Source: a virus. From it: 24,046 bases of DNA. A model generated the notes under the pieces. The model did not search any database and was not told the DNA's origin. It was given only the letters and a program-made list of their open reading frames with translations. Numbering within the stretch: position 1 is the first letter of the stretch; each line of letters opens with the position of its first letter. A program made the translations under genes and the position numbers. The DNA lies in IMG/VR virus record IMGVR_UViG_3300002835_001075, positions 1 through 24,046 of that record. One strand, given 5' to 3'. Of this stretch, positions 1 to 9,673 are shown in pieces.

Positions 1-2
1 AA

Positions 3-797
3 GAAATAGGACATGAATATACAAGCAATGATGGTGAGAACATAAACTGGCTCAGTGTCACAGCTTTTATTGCTAAGTTTAAAGGCAAGTTTGATGCTTT
101 AGCACAAGCTAAAAAATCATCAAAAAACAAATATTCTAAGTGGTACAAAATGGATCCTTTACAGATAGTTGCTATATGGGAAGCTGAAACTACACGAGCT
201 ATTACATTAGGTAATTGGTATCATGGTCAGAGAGAAAAGGATATCTTGGATTTCCAGACTATTGAACGTAATGGTGTGGTTATTCCCATCATCAAACCTA
301 TAAATAAGAATGGTGTTAAGTTGGCCCCGGATCAAAAACTAAAAGATGGCATGTATCCTGAACACATGGTGTATTTAAAATCTTTGGGGTTATGTGGGCA
401 ATCAGACCTTGTAGAGATTGTAAATGGTACAGTTAATATTACAGATTATAAAACTAACAAGGAAATTAAACACACTGGTTATACTAACTGGGAAGGAATT
501 ACTTCCAAGATGTATAATCCTATAAGTCATTTGGATGATTGTCATATCAACCATTATAACCTGCAATTGAGTATTTATGCTTACATTATTAAAAAGCATA
601 ACCCTCAGTTAAATATAGGAAAGTTGACAATACAACACGTTACCTTCAAGGAAACAGGTAAAGATGAAAACGGATATCCTTTAACTGAAATGAAAAATGG
701 AGAACCAGTTATTGATGAGATTAAAATGTATGATCTACCTTATTTAAAAGATGAGGTTATTAGTTTAGTAATGTGGTTAAAAGATAACTTATGCTAA
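3..797 (+). CDS. RecB-like PD-(D/E)XK nuclease, 5' partial
   Basis: The frame is already open at the left edge, so the gene starts outside the window; the ATG at 150 is internal, because the 49 codons before it (SVTAFIAKFKGKFD and neighbours) read as normal protein. Motifs typical of RecB/Cas4-type exonucleases appear in order, numbered from the methionine at 150: GNWYHG (H25), GQSDLVE (D86), ITDYKT (D99, K101, the D-x-K catalytic pair) and QLSIY (Q139-x3-Y143). Such nucleases degrade or process DNA ends and are common in phage replication or recombination modules. The stop overlaps the next start by 7 nt, so it is probably co-translated with the packaging genes. The fold assignment is fairly firm; the exact role (recombination, host DNA breakdown or end processing before packaging) is not visible. 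Confidence 0.82.
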   Translation, partial: EIGHEYTSNDGENINWLSVTAFIAKFKGKFDALAQAKKSSKNKYSKWYKMDPLQIVAIWEAETTRAITLGNWYHGQREKDILDFQTIERNGVVIPIIKPINKNGVKLAPDQKLKDGMYPEHMVYLKSLGLCGQSDLVEIVNGTVNITDYKTNKEIKHTGYTNWEGITSKMYNPISHLDDCHINHYNLQLSIYAYIIKKHNPQLNIGKLTIQHVTFKETGKDENGYPLTEMKNGEPVIDEIKMYDLPYLKDEVISLVMWLKDNLC

Positions 798-1306
798 TAA
801 AATTATTTGATATACAAAATGGAAAGGTGATTCCTACGGAACATTGCTATGTTTTAAAATTCTTAAAAGAAATAATGGAAAAATATCCAGATAGTTATAT
901 GTCTGTATATCAATATATATTTTATATGACATGTCCTAACCCTGATTTAAATCCTTTCTTTAATACACCTGAAATAGATAAAGAAGACATAATTATACAA
1001 GAAGTGCAGTTAAAAGAATCTCCAGAAGATCCTGAGATTATTAATGCTTTAGAAATGTGTGCAGCTTTATATGAAACACCATCATCTAGGGCTTATAGGG
1101 GAATAAAATCAATGCTTGACCGGTTAGCTAAATATATGGAAAAAACACCTATAGAGCATGGACGGGATGGTAATATAAATTCATTAGTGAATGCTGCTGC
1201 TAAATTTGAACAAATAAGATCTTCTTATAAAGGAGCTTATAATGATATGATGCAAGAACAACAAAGCATTGTCCGTGGAGGACAAGGATTAGCATATGAC
1301 CAATAA
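791..1306 (+). CDS. Unknown protein between nuclease and GroES
   Basis: This 171-residue protein is not recognised with a function. It is acidic in the middle (EDPEIINALEMCAALYETPSS) and mostly helical by composition, ending in an MQEQQSIVRGGQG tail. It has no signal peptide or membrane segment. It overlaps the nuclease gene by 7 nt and the GroES gene by 11 nt, which indicates tight translational coupling within the nuclease-GroES-TerL unit. A small terminase partner would be one guess from its place just ahead of TerL, but I see no clear helix-turn-helix or other terminase small subunit signature, so that stays speculation. Confidence 0.8.
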   Translation: MLIKLFDIQNGKVIPTEHCYVLKFLKEIMEKYPDSYMSVYQYIFYMTCPNPDLNPFFNTPEIDKEDIIIQEVQLKESPEDPEIINALEMCAALYETPSSRAYRGIKSMLDRLAKYMEKTPIEHGRDGNINSLVNAAAKFEQIRSSYKGAYNDMMQEQQSIVRGGQGLAYDQ

Positions 1307-1601
1307 CAAAATTATGGAATCAATAAAACAAATCGTCATCCCTACAGGGAGAAAAGTATTAATCAAAAGAGCTTCGGCCCCCACTCATTTTCCAGGTACA
1401 ACACTTATAATTCCAGATTCTGTTAAAAAACAAGAATTTAAAGGAACAGTAGTTGCAGTTGGAAGTCAAGAACAAGAAATTAAAGTTGGAGATTTTGTCC
1501 AATATGCTGACTATGCTGTACCTACTTCTATGGAGCATAACGGTGAACCTCATCTTCTAATAAATGCAGCAGATGTTTTTGCAATAATTAGAACTGTATA
1601 A
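1296..1601 (+). CDS. GroES-like co-chaperonin (Cpn10)
   Basis: The 101-residue length is right for the GroES family. Sequence shows the family pattern: RKVLIKRA near the N-terminus (first beta strand), a mobile loop around residues 26-40 with the hydrophobic GTTLII stretch that corresponds to the GIVL contact of GroES, then FKGTVVAVGS, KVGDFVQY, and a C-terminal ADVFAIIRTV strand equivalent to the ESDILAIV end of bacterial GroES. Phage co-chaperonins such as T4 gp31 replace host GroES on host GroEL to fold the capsid protein; a similar role here is inferred. No GroEL is in the window. Its stop overlaps the TerL ATG in a TAATG junction. A second in-frame ATG lies at 1314, but 1296 is kept because it follows the overlap style of its neighbours. 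Confidence 0.9.
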   Translation: MTNNKIMESIKQIVIPTGRKVLIKRASAPTHFPGTTLIIPDSVKKQEFKGTVVAVGSQEQEIKVGDFVQYADYAVPTSMEHNGEPHLLINAADVFAIIRTV

Positions 1602-3790
1602 TGTTTATAACTATTCCGGCTTATAATAAACAAACTGATCTATGGTCTAATGTTGATTTTAAAACAAGATCTGATTTTTACACGTTTATTCTTTCTATAT
1701 TTAAAGAGCCGGGACAGTATGCATTTAATGAAACATCCCTTCTATTTAATACGGAAGCTAAAAAGTTTAATGAACAAGGCTTTTATTGTGCAAGCCCATT
1801 CAAATCTCAAGATTTTAGAGCATACTGGGATGACCAAAAAATTAAGTGCCGTAATGGAGTAATTTTTATTGATGGTTCTCAGACTTGGTATTTAACCCGT
1901 GATTATTACATGTGGTTAAACTTTCTTCCAATCTTTGATAAGGAAGAAAAACTATATGGATTTGCCAAAGTCCGGGATGCTCAGTATCATATGGCTTTAT
2001 ATGAATTACTGGCTGAACTGGATTATAAACATTGTGCTATTCTTAAAAAGAGACAGATTGCTTCTTCATATTTTCATATGGGGAAAATTATAAATCAATA
2101 TTACTTTGAAGAGGGTTCTGTTTGTAAAATAGGAGCTTCTTTAAAAGATTATATTGATGATAAAGGTTCATGGAAATTTTTAGATGATTACAAGAATTTT
2201 TTAAATGAACACACAGCTTGGTATAGACCTAGTAATCCTGATAAAGTATTATTGTGGCAACAACAGATTGAGGTTACTTTAAATAACAGGAAAACATCTA
2301 GAGGATTAAAATCTAAAATACAGGGGGCATCATTTGAAAAAAAGGCAACAAGTGGAGTAGGAGGACCAACAACTATTTTCTTTCATGAGGAAGCCGGGAT
2401 TGCCCCCAGGATGATGGAAACTTATGAGTATTTACGTCCTGCTATGTCATCAGGTATGGTGACTACAGGGATATTTATAGCAGCAGGTTCTGTTGGGGAT
2501 TTAACCCAATGTGAGCCTTTAAAGGATATGATTCTTAACCCTTTGGGGAATCTTATTTATGCTGTAGAAACAGACCTTATTGATAAGGATGGCACCATTG
2601 GTAAGGCTGGATTATTTATACCAGAACAATGGTCAATGCTTCCCTATATAGATGAATATGGTAATTCACTTGTTGAAGAAGCCTTAGCCGCAATCCTTGA
2701 ACAAAGAATAAAATGGAAAGCAGAACTTAGTTCAGAACAATACCAATTAAGAATTTCTCAGCAACCAATTAATATTGAAGAAGCCTTTGCCTATAGAAAA
2801 GAATCTATCTTTCCTCAAGGTGTGTTATCTCAACAAAATAAAAGAATTGAGGATAAAGAATATGCGTATGAGTATCTTGAATTAAAGAGAGAAGCCGGGA
2901 AGATTACAGCTGAAAAATCTAATAAAGTACCTATATCTACTTTTCCTGTTAATAAGAAAATGGTTAACAAAGAAGGTGTATTAGTAGTATATGAAAGACC
3001 ACCGGCTGAACCTGTATTTGGAGCTTACTATGGATCTGTAGACCCTGTTTCAGAGGGAAAAACTAATACGAGTGATTCATTATGTACTATTGTTATTTAT
3101 AAAAATGCTGTTGAAGTAACTAGAGAAACTCCACATGGTTTAGAGGTATTTATAGAAAAGGATAAAATTGTTGCTACATGGTGTGGTAGATTTGATGATA
3201 TCAATGACACACATGAATTTTTGTCTTTACTAATTGAATGGTATAACGCATGGACCTTAGTTGAAAACAACGTGTCTTTGTTTATCCAGTACATGATATC
3301 AAAGAGAAGACAAAAATATCTAGTGCCAAAACAACAAATATTATTTCTTAAAGATTTAGGAGCCAATCAAAATGTATTTCAAGAATATGGTTGGAAAAAT
3401 ACTGGAGTATTATTTAAAAACCATTTGATATCATATGCAATTGAATTTGTTAGAGAAGTTATAGATGAAGAAACAAATGAAAATGGAGATATTACTAAGG
3501 TTACTTATGGGGTAGAAAGAATACCTGATGGGATGATTATAAAAGAAATGTTAGCATACTATCCGGGATTAAACGTGGATAGATTAGTTGCATTTTCAGC
3601 TCTTATTGCTTTTGTAAGAATCCAACAATCTAATAGAGGATTCATGAAAAGACGGGAACAAGACAAGAATAATTTGGATAACTCACAGAATTTGTATAAA
3701 TTAAAGTATACACCTTTTAAAAATATTGAACGTAATAAAGGTGCAAGCAGCAATAAACCAAAAAGATCAGCTTTTAAAAATTTAAAATAA
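1601..3790 (+). CDS. terL: Terminase large subunit (TerL)
   Basis: This 729-residue protein is the DNA packaging motor and headful or end nuclease. The N-terminal ATPase half carries a degenerate Walker A at about 147-158 (ILKKRQIASSYF), a Walker B ending in acidic residues at about 258-266 (TIFFHEEAG, E263/E264), and a coupling motif at 291-300 (IFIAAGSVGD). The C-terminal RNase H-like nuclease half shows GSVDPV (D481), LVENN (E555) and NVDRLVAFSAL (D660), the usual acidic triad. A basic tail (KPKRSAFKNLK) closes it. The non-classical Walker A, lacking a GKT/GKS, is also seen in many crAss-like terminases as far as I recall. The start overlaps the GroES stop (TAATG) and the portal gene follows after 1 nt. 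Confidence 0.93.
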   Translation: MFITIPAYNKQTDLWSNVDFKTRSDFYTFILSIFKEPGQYAFNETSLLFNTEAKKFNEQGFYCASPFKSQDFRAYWDDQKIKCRNGVIFIDGSQTWYLTRDYYMWLNFLPIFDKEEKLYGFAKVRDAQYHMALYELLAELDYKHCAILKKRQIASSYFHMGKIINQYYFEEGSVCKIGASLKDYIDDKGSWKFLDDYKNFLNEHTAWYRPSNPDKVLLWQQQIEVTLNNRKTSRGLKSKIQGASFEKKATSGVGGPTTIFFHEEAGIAPRMMETYEYLRPAMSSGMVTTGIFIAAGSVGDLTQCEPLKDMILNPLGNLIYAVETDLIDKDGTIGKAGLFIPEQWSMLPYIDEYGNSLVEEALAAILEQRIKWKAELSSEQYQLRISQQPINIEEAFAYRKESIFPQGVLSQQNKRIEDKEYAYEYLELKREAGKITAEKSNKVPISTFPVNKKMVNKEGVLVVYERPPAEPVFGAYYGSVDPVSEGKTNTSDSLCTIVIYKNAVEVTRETPHGLEVFIEKDKIVATWCGRFDDINDTHEFLSLLIEWYNAWTLVENNVSLFIQYMISKRRQKYLVPKQQILFLKDLGANQNVFQEYGWKNTGVLFKNHLISYAIEFVREVIDEETNENGDITKVTYGVERIPDGMIIKEMLAYYPGLNVDRLVAFSALIAFVRIQQSNRGFMKRREQDKNNLDNSQNLYKLKYTPFKNIERNKGASSNKPKRSAFKNLK

Positions 3791-3791
3791 C

Positions 3792-6542
3792 ATGCAAGTA
3801 TTTAACGCAATGCAACTCAAAGCGGGAGCTAAGGCCGAAAGTGGATATCCATCTACTACAAGTCTTACCCAGCCAATACAGTTTTTACCAGCTAAAGAAA
3901 AAGATAATGACTGGGTAGCCTGGAACTTAGACTGGCTTGAGTTACAGGGAATGTATTTCTTGAGACAAAATGCTAGAAGACTTTTAAAGAATTATAAACT
4001 TGCCAAAGGTATAATTGATAGAACTGATTATATTGTAGAAGAGGATAATGATCTAAAAGATTTAATGGATGTATTGACTAAAGAAGATCAATCTGCGTTA
4101 GAACTTAAATTCTATCCAATTATTCCCAATGTAATAAATGTATTATCAGGAGAATTTTCAAAAAGATTAACTAAAGTACAGTTTAGAGCTGTTGATGATA
4201 AATCATATAATGAGATGCTTACTCAAAAGAAAGCACTTGTTGAAGAAAATTTATTGGCAGATGCAGAACAAAAGTTAATTCAGAAAATGTTAGCTATGGG
4301 AGCTGATCCTAATAGTCCTGAAGTTCAGCAACAATTATCTCCAGAAAATCTTAAAACATTACCTGAGATTGAAGATTTTTTTTCTAAGAGTTATAGAAGT
4401 ATGACTGAAGAATGGGCTACTCATCAAATGAATGTGGATGATGAAAGATTTAAAATGCAGGAACTTGAAGAAAGAGCATTTAGGGATAGTCTTATTACAG
4501 ATAGAGAGTTCTGGCATTTTAGAATGTTGGAAGATGATTATGAAGTTGAATTGTGGAATCCTGTTCTAACTTTCTACCAAAAATCTCCAGATACACGGTA
4601 TATTTCTGATAGTAATTATGCTGGTAAAATTGATTTAATGACTGTGTCAGATGTTGTAGACAAATACGGTTATCTGATGAATGAAGACCAATTGGCTTCT
4701 CTACAGAGAATATACCCTGCAAGGTCAGCTGCCTATCAGGTAAGTGGCTATCAGAATGATGGAACTTTTTATGACCCTAGTAGATCTCATGAATGGAATA
4801 CTAATATGCCAGGTTTAGCTTATAGACAATTTACAAGTCATTGGGATACAGCTCCTGAATTAGGTGGAGATATAGTAAGTGCTATACTTCAACAAGGTGA
4901 AGATTTATCAAATTGGAACCAAGGTTCTTTAATGAGGGTGACTACTGTGTATTGGAAAACTCAAAGAAAAGTTGGTCATCTTACAAAAATGACTAAACAG
5001 GGAGAGGTTATATCAGCAATCATAGATGAAACATTTAAAGTAACTGAAAAACCTATTTATGATACATCTTTATTTAAAAATAAAACAAAAGATAATGTAA
5101 TAGAAGGAGAACATATAGATTGGATATGGATAAATGAAACTTATGGTGGAGTTAAAGTTGGCCCAAATTTACCAGCTTTTTGGAGATCTAATATGAGTAA
5201 TAATATTAACCCTATTTATTTAGGAATTAATAGAAAAATTCCAGGAAGAATTCCTTTTCAGTTTAAAGGTAACCAAACATTGTATGGTTGTAAATTACCT
5301 ATTGAGGGGCGTGTATTTTCTGATAGAAATACAAAGTCTACAGCTCTTGTAGATTTAATGAAACCTTTCCAAGTTGGTTATAACTTAGTTAATAATCAGA
5401 TAGCCGATATTCTTGTAGATGAATTAGGTACTGTAATTTTATTAGACCAGAATGCACTGCCTAGACATTCTATGGGTGAAGATTGGGGAAAAGGTAACTA
5501 TGCAAAAGCATATGTAGCAATGAAAGATTTTCAAATTCTTCCATTAGATACATCAATATCTAATACAGAAAATGCTACAAATTTTCAACATTTTCAATCT
5601 TTAAATTTAGAACAAACAAGTAGGTTAATGTCTAGAGTAAATCTTGCTACTTATTTTAAACAGCAAGCATTTGATGCTATTGGTGTTAATCTTCAAAGAC
5701 TAGGGGCCCCTATTTCACAACAAACAGCAACCGGTATGACTCAAGCTTTAAATCAATCTTATGCTCAAACAGAGATTTATTTTACACAGCACTCTGATCA
5801 TTTAATGCCAAGAGTTCATCAAATGCGTACAGACCTTGCTCAGTTTTATAATAGCACCAAACCTAGTTTAAGATTAAGTTATATATCATCTGCTGCTGAA
5901 AAAGTTAATTTTACAATTAATGGTATAGATTTATTAGCTAGAGATCTTAATGTATTTGCTACAACAAAAACAAATCATAGAGGTGTATTAGATCAATTAA
6001 AAAGATTAGCTGAAACTAATAATACAACTGGTGCTACAATTTTTGATTTAGGTAATATTATTAAATCTGAGTCTATTGCTGAAATTACAGATATTCTTAA
6101 AGATGCTGAAATTAAACAAACAGCTGTTAGACAAGAAGAATTTGCCCATCAGCAAGAAATGCAACAACAAGCTTTAACTGCTAAACAAGAAGAAGCTAGA
6201 ATGAAACTTGAATTTGAATCTTCTGAAAATGAAAAAGATCGTCTTAATGATAGAACTATTGCAGAGATTAGAGCTGCCGGTTATGGTGCAACTTCTGATA
6301 TAAATCAAAATCAGATTAGTGATTATCAAGATGCAATGAAAGATATTAATATACAGAGTGAGAAAAGAGAAGAAATGAATTTTAAGAAAGAACAGGCAAC
6401 TGTTAAAAATTCACTAAGCAAAGAAGACCTTCAAATTAAAAGAGAAAAGTTAGCTACGGAAAGAGATATTGCAAATAAACAATTAGAAATTGCAAGGGTT
6501 AATAAAAATCGTTTTGATAAAGGATCAGATAAGAAGAAATAA
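3792..6542 (+). CDS. Portal protein
   Basis: This 916-residue protein directly follows TerL and precedes the scaffold-like and capsid genes, the classic portal position. The N-terminal part contains a helical region (FLRQNARRLLKNYKL, about 56-70) and FYPIIPNVINVLSGEF (about 107-122), a pattern seen in large portals of crAss-like and P22-like phages. A conserved core around residue 522 reads MKPFQVGYNLVNNQI. From about residue 756 onward the chain is a long charged coiled coil rich in Gln, Glu and Lys, ending KGSDKKK; this probably forms the barrel that projects into the capsid. Portals are dodecamers at one vertex and act as the DNA channel and the dock for TerL and the connector. The 916-residue length is on the large side. 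Confidence 0.87.
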   Translation: MQVFNAMQLKAGAKAESGYPSTTSLTQPIQFLPAKEKDNDWVAWNLDWLELQGMYFLRQNARRLLKNYKLAKGIIDRTDYIVEEDNDLKDLMDVLTKEDQSALELKFYPIIPNVINVLSGEFSKRLTKVQFRAVDDKSYNEMLTQKKALVEENLLADAEQKLIQKMLAMGADPNSPEVQQQLSPENLKTLPEIEDFFSKSYRSMTEEWATHQMNVDDERFKMQELEERAFRDSLITDREFWHFRMLEDDYEVELWNPVLTFYQKSPDTRYISDSNYAGKIDLMTVSDVVDKYGYLMNEDQLASLQRIYPARSAAYQVSGYQNDGTFYDPSRSHEWNTNMPGLAYRQFTSHWDTAPELGGDIVSAILQQGEDLSNWNQGSLMRVTTVYWKTQRKVGHLTKMTKQGEVISAIIDETFKVTEKPIYDTSLFKNKTKDNVIEGEHIDWIWINETYGGVKVGPNLPAFWRSNMSNNINPIYLGINRKIPGRIPFQFKGNQTLYGCKLPIEGRVFSDRNTKSTALVDLMKPFQVGYNLVNNQIADILVDELGTVILLDQNALPRHSMGEDWGKGNYAKAYVAMKDFQILPLDTSISNTENATNFQHFQSLNLEQTSRLMSRVNLATYFKQQAFDAIGVNLQRLGAPISQQTATGMTQALNQSYAQTEIYFTQHSDHLMPRVHQMRTDLAQFYNSTKPSLRLSYISSAAEKVNFTINGIDLLARDLNVFATTKTNHRGVLDQLKRLAETNNTTGATIFDLGNIIKSESIAEITDILKDAEIKQTAVRQEEFAHQQEMQQQALTAKQEEARMKLEFESSENEKDRLNDRTIAEIRAAGYGATSDINQNQISDYQDAMKDINIQSEKREEMNFKKEQATVKNSLSKEDLQIKREKLATERDIANKQLEIARVNKNRFDKGSDKKK

Positions 6543-6605
6543 TAATTAATGATCAAAAAGATAGCTATATACTACAGAAAATGAATCTCAATTTTCAAAT
6601 TTATT

Positions 6606-6636
6606 AAGTTTATTAGCAAATCTTTTTGTATATTAA
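6606..6636 (+). promoter_or_regulatory. Putative late promoter 1 (weak -33)
   Basis: The box GTATATTAA at 6628-6636 matches the other three late boxes in the window, and is preceded by a T-run. At the -33 position the bases are AAG (6606-6608) instead of TTG, so only the G is kept. The box lies 36 nt before the ATG of the scaffold-like gene, the same distance as at the promoter ahead of 15347. The rest of the 130-nt gap from 6543 to 6672 holds nothing else that I can support. Confidence 0.55.
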
Positions 6637-6672
6637 ATATGTAGTCAAACACAAAATAAAACCAACATAATA

Positions 6673-7935
6673 ATGAGTACAGACACAACACAAATTCAGA
6701 GCACAACTGCTCAAGTAGACATAGATCTAGATGAGATCTTTAATGGAACACCTGTGGGTGGAGATATAACTCTCCAAGATCCTGTAGATGGTAAAAAATC
6801 TATTTTTCAAAACTTTAATCCTAATGTAGATATGTCTTTTGCTGACCCTGGTGTTCCAGCAAAAGAAATAGATGATCTTACAAAGGATATTAAAGTTGAT
6901 GCTGACAAGAAAGTTGAAGCAGTAGATGACATTCTTAATTCTTTTACTATAGATGATCCTGATAGTGAAATTGAAAAAGAAAAAAGAGGAAGAAAACCAA
7001 TTTCAGGAATAGGAGATGTTTTTCAAAAGTTAATTAAGGATGAAAAAATTGTTCCTTTTGATGATGAAAAATCTTTTGATGAATATACAGCTAAAGATTG
7101 GGAAGAACTTATTGATGCTAACCTTGAAGAAAAGGCTAATCAAGTAAGGAGAGAAACCCCAAAACAATTTTTTGATAGTCTACCACAAGAACTTCAAATT
7201 GCAGCAAGATATGTTGCAGATGGAGGTCAAGATTTAAAAGGTCTTTTTATGACTTTAGGACAAGTTGAACAAACTAGAGAGTTGGATCCAAGTAATGAAA
7301 ATCATCAAGAGATAATTATAAGTGAATATCTTGGAGCAACTGGGTTTGGTTCTCAAGAAGAAATTCAAGAAGAAATAGATACTTGGAGAGATCTTGGAAA
7401 ATTAGAAACTCAAGCATCTAAATTTAAACCTAAATTGGATAAAATGCAGGAACAAGTTGTTATGCAAAAAATTCAAGAACAAGATTTAAGAAAAAAACAA
7501 CAACAAAAAGCTTCACAACAATACATGGAAAATGTATACAATACTCTTAAAGATGGTGAGTTGGGAGATTTAAAAATTGATAGAAAAGTTCAAGCTATGT
7601 TATATAATGGTTTAGTTCAACCAAACTATCCTTCAGTAAGTGGTAAGAATACAAATTTACTTGGACATTTGCTTGAGAAATATCAATTTGTAGAACCTAA
7701 CCATTCCTTAATTTCAGAAGCTCTTTGGTTATTGGCTGACCCTACAGGATACAAAGCAAAAATTATGGAAAAAGGTTCTGAAAAAACTATAGCAGATACT
7801 GTTAGAAAACTTAAAACAGAACAAGCTAATGTAGGGGGGACTACATCTTTAACTAATTCAGAAGATGATGAAACTAAAAGACCATCGGGGAATAAAAAAT
7901 TAGTAAGACCTCAAAATATTTTTAAACGATTTTAA
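6673..7935 (+). CDS. Putative scaffold or head assembly protein
   Basis: This 420-residue protein sits between portal and major capsid genes, the usual scaffold position. The first 120 residues are strongly acidic and look disordered (DIDLDEIFNGTP, DPDSEIEKEKRGRKP). A helical middle follows, with a Gln/Lys coiled coil at roughly 255-290 (KMQEQVVMQKIQEQDLRKKQ). The C-terminal part (LLGHLLEKYQFVEPNHSL) looks folded and ends in a basic tail LVRPQNIFKRF. Low complexity, acidity and coiled coils are typical of scaffolding proteins, but no family signature proves it; an internal head protein is the alternative. It opens the capsid transcription unit behind putative promoter 1 and is 34 nt from the capsid gene. 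Confidence 0.6.
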   Translation: MSTDTTQIQSTTAQVDIDLDEIFNGTPVGGDITLQDPVDGKKSIFQNFNPNVDMSFADPGVPAKEIDDLTKDIKVDADKKVEAVDDILNSFTIDDPDSEIEKEKRGRKPISGIGDVFQKLIKDEKIVPFDDEKSFDEYTAKDWEELIDANLEEKANQVRRETPKQFFDSLPQELQIAARYVADGGQDLKGLFMTLGQVEQTRELDPSNENHQEIIISEYLGATGFGSQEEIQEEIDTWRDLGKLETQASKFKPKLDKMQEQVVMQKIQEQDLRKKQQQKASQQYMENVYNTLKDGELGDLKIDRKVQAMLYNGLVQPNYPSVSGKNTNLLGHLLEKYQFVEPNHSLISEALWLLADPTGYKAKIMEKGSEKTIADTVRKLKTEQANVGGTTSLTNSEDDETKRPSGNKKLVRPQNIFKRF

Positions 7936-7969
7936 TTTAACAAATAAATAACCTAAAAAACAATCAATT

Positions 7970-9589
7970 ATGGCAACTCCAGTATTAAACAATGGGATTT
8001 ACCTAAGAGATACTAACTACAAAGCTAGTTCTCATGTGGATTCTTATCACTTAACTCAGATGCTTGGTTCAGCAGAACCAATGGATCTTGGACCAGTAGA
8101 CATTTGGGCAATGACACAAAAAGTGGAAATGCCTTTGTATCAAATGGCCTCTTTTGGCGGTAAGAACACCATTCTTGTAGACAATGCACGTGGTGAGTAC
8201 AAATGGCAAACTCCTATCGCACAAGATTTACCTTTTATTACAGCTGACATTGAAGCTGCTAATGATGAAAAAGGTGTTGATGGTACTACTTTCAAGATCA
8301 AACTTTCTAAGAGAGCTTTTGGTCATGGAGATATTATCACTTATGACAAGTACAATGGATTAGAACTTTACATTACAGCTGAAGATATTATCCCAGCTGG
8401 TGATGGTTTTATTTACACTGTACAATTAGTTAACAATAATAACAGTGCTATTCTTAGCAATGATTATTTAATCCAAGGAACTAAATACTTCCGTAAGGGT
8501 TCTGCCCGTGGTGAGTATGGTGAAAGATTCTCTGACATGGAGACTGGATCTGGATTCCGTGAATTTTATAACTTTGTTGGAGGTGCTGAAGCTCACGTAC
8601 ATTATTCAATTTCAAGCCGTGCTGATCTTATGATTAAAGGTGGTATGAATGCTGATGGTACTGTTCCTGTTACAGAGATTTGGAGAAACTTTAATCAAGA
8701 TCAACGTGATCCTTCTATATCTAATATTGAAGGTTTAGTTGCAAACATGGGTAAAGCCGGTGCAAAACAAGCATTTGAAAATGGTTCATTAAGCCGTACA
8801 TTCTTAACAAATCTTGAAGCTGCTCACCTTTCTAAAATTGCCAATGACATTGAGACTTATTTAATGTGGGGTAAAGGTGGTAGAATTAAGCAAGATGGTC
8901 CTGATGATATTCGTTTATCTGTAGGTCTTTGGTCTCAGCTTGATAACTCATTTAAGCGTGTGTATAACAAATCTAGTTTCTCTTTAGATATGTTTAAATC
9001 TGAACTTTACAACTTCTACCAAGGTAAGGTTGAATTTAAAGGTCCAGATCCACAACGTAAGTTAATTGTACAAACAGGTATTGGTGGAATGCAGTTAATT
9101 AATAAAGCCATTTCTGATGAAGTATTTGGAACAGGTTTGATTCAGAATGCTTCTGATATAGGAGCTGTTACTGGTAAAGGTATGGATCTTGATTTTGGAT
9201 TTGCTTACACTTCATTCACAATTCCTTTCTTGGCAAATGTGAAGTTTGTATTGAATCCTGCATTTGATAATCTTCATACAAATGATATTGAAAACCCATT
9301 GATTGATGGTCGTCCATTGAGCTCATACAGCTATATTATTTTTGATGTAACTGATAATGGTAATGACAATATCTATTTATTGAAGTTGTCTTGGGATAAT
9401 CAATTGAAGTGGTTCTATCAAAATGGTACCATGGATTACATGGGACGTACACAAGGATTTGCATCTACAGGAAACTTTAACGGTTACCGTGTATATATGT
9501 CACAAACAATGCCAGCTATTTGGGTAAAAGACCCAACTAAGGTGTTGAAGATTGTAATGAGAAACCCAATCACTGGAGGATCATTCTAA
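7970..9589 (+). CDS. Major capsid protein, HK97-type
   Basis: This 539-residue protein follows the scaffold-like gene and is followed at once by a strong terminator, as expected for the most highly made virion protein. Its codon use is visibly richer in G/C-ending codons (CGT, AAC, GGT, CTT) than its neighbours, a sign of selection for high expression. The N-terminal arm (NNGIYLRDTNYKASSHVDSY) and a long region around IWRNFNQDQRDPSISNIEGL fit capsid proteins of large Bacteroidota phages; the C-terminal part (GRTQGFASTGNFNGYRVYMS) is beta-rich. I assign it by position, length and composition more than by a diagnostic motif. No protease gene is seen, so maturation cleavage cannot be judged. It may be the main client of the GroES encoded upstream. 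Confidence 0.85.
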   Translation: MATPVLNNGIYLRDTNYKASSHVDSYHLTQMLGSAEPMDLGPVDIWAMTQKVEMPLYQMASFGGKNTILVDNARGEYKWQTPIAQDLPFITADIEAANDEKGVDGTTFKIKLSKRAFGHGDIITYDKYNGLELYITAEDIIPAGDGFIYTVQLVNNNNSAILSNDYLIQGTKYFRKGSARGEYGERFSDMETGSGFREFYNFVGGAEAHVHYSISSRADLMIKGGMNADGTVPVTEIWRNFNQDQRDPSISNIEGLVANMGKAGAKQAFENGSLSRTFLTNLEAAHLSKIANDIETYLMWGKGGRIKQDGPDDIRLSVGLWSQLDNSFKRVYNKSSFSLDMFKSELYNFYQGKVEFKGPDPQRKLIVQTGIGGMQLINKAISDEVFGTGLIQNASDIGAVTGKGMDLDFGFAYTSFTIPFLANVKFVLNPAFDNLHTNDIENPLIDGRPLSSYSYIIFDVTDNGNDNIYLLKLSWDNQLKWFYQNGTMDYMGRTQGFASTGNFNGYRVYMSQTMPAIWVKDPTKVLKIVMRNPITGGSF

Positions 9590-9604
9590 TTATGATTATA
9601 AATT

Positions 9605-9648
9605 AAAAAGGGGAGGATTATTTAAAATCCTCCTTTTTTTCTTTTTTT
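9605..9648 (+). terminator. Intrinsic terminator after capsid gene
   Basis: A perfect 8-bp stem, GGAGGATT (9612-9619) with AATCCTCC (9626-9633) and a 6-nt loop, is followed by a run of seven T, one C and seven more T. The A-run before the stem can pair with the T-run, lengthening the hairpin. It starts 15 nt after the capsid stop. I see no clear promoter between here and 9674, so downstream genes probably rely on read-through. Confidence 0.9.
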
Positions 9649-9673
9649 AATAAAAATTTTAAATTTTAAAATT

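Noticed and set aside
1650-1862. Second + frame within terL
   Set aside because: Out of frame with the terminase, no family pattern; a chance open frame.
3097-3366. Minus-strand frame within terL
   Set aside because: It is wholly inside a well-supported gene, and no other gene lies on that strand.
6550-6585. 12-codon frame in the gap after the portal gene
   Set aside because: Too short, ends in TGA unlike every real gene here, and has no family pattern.
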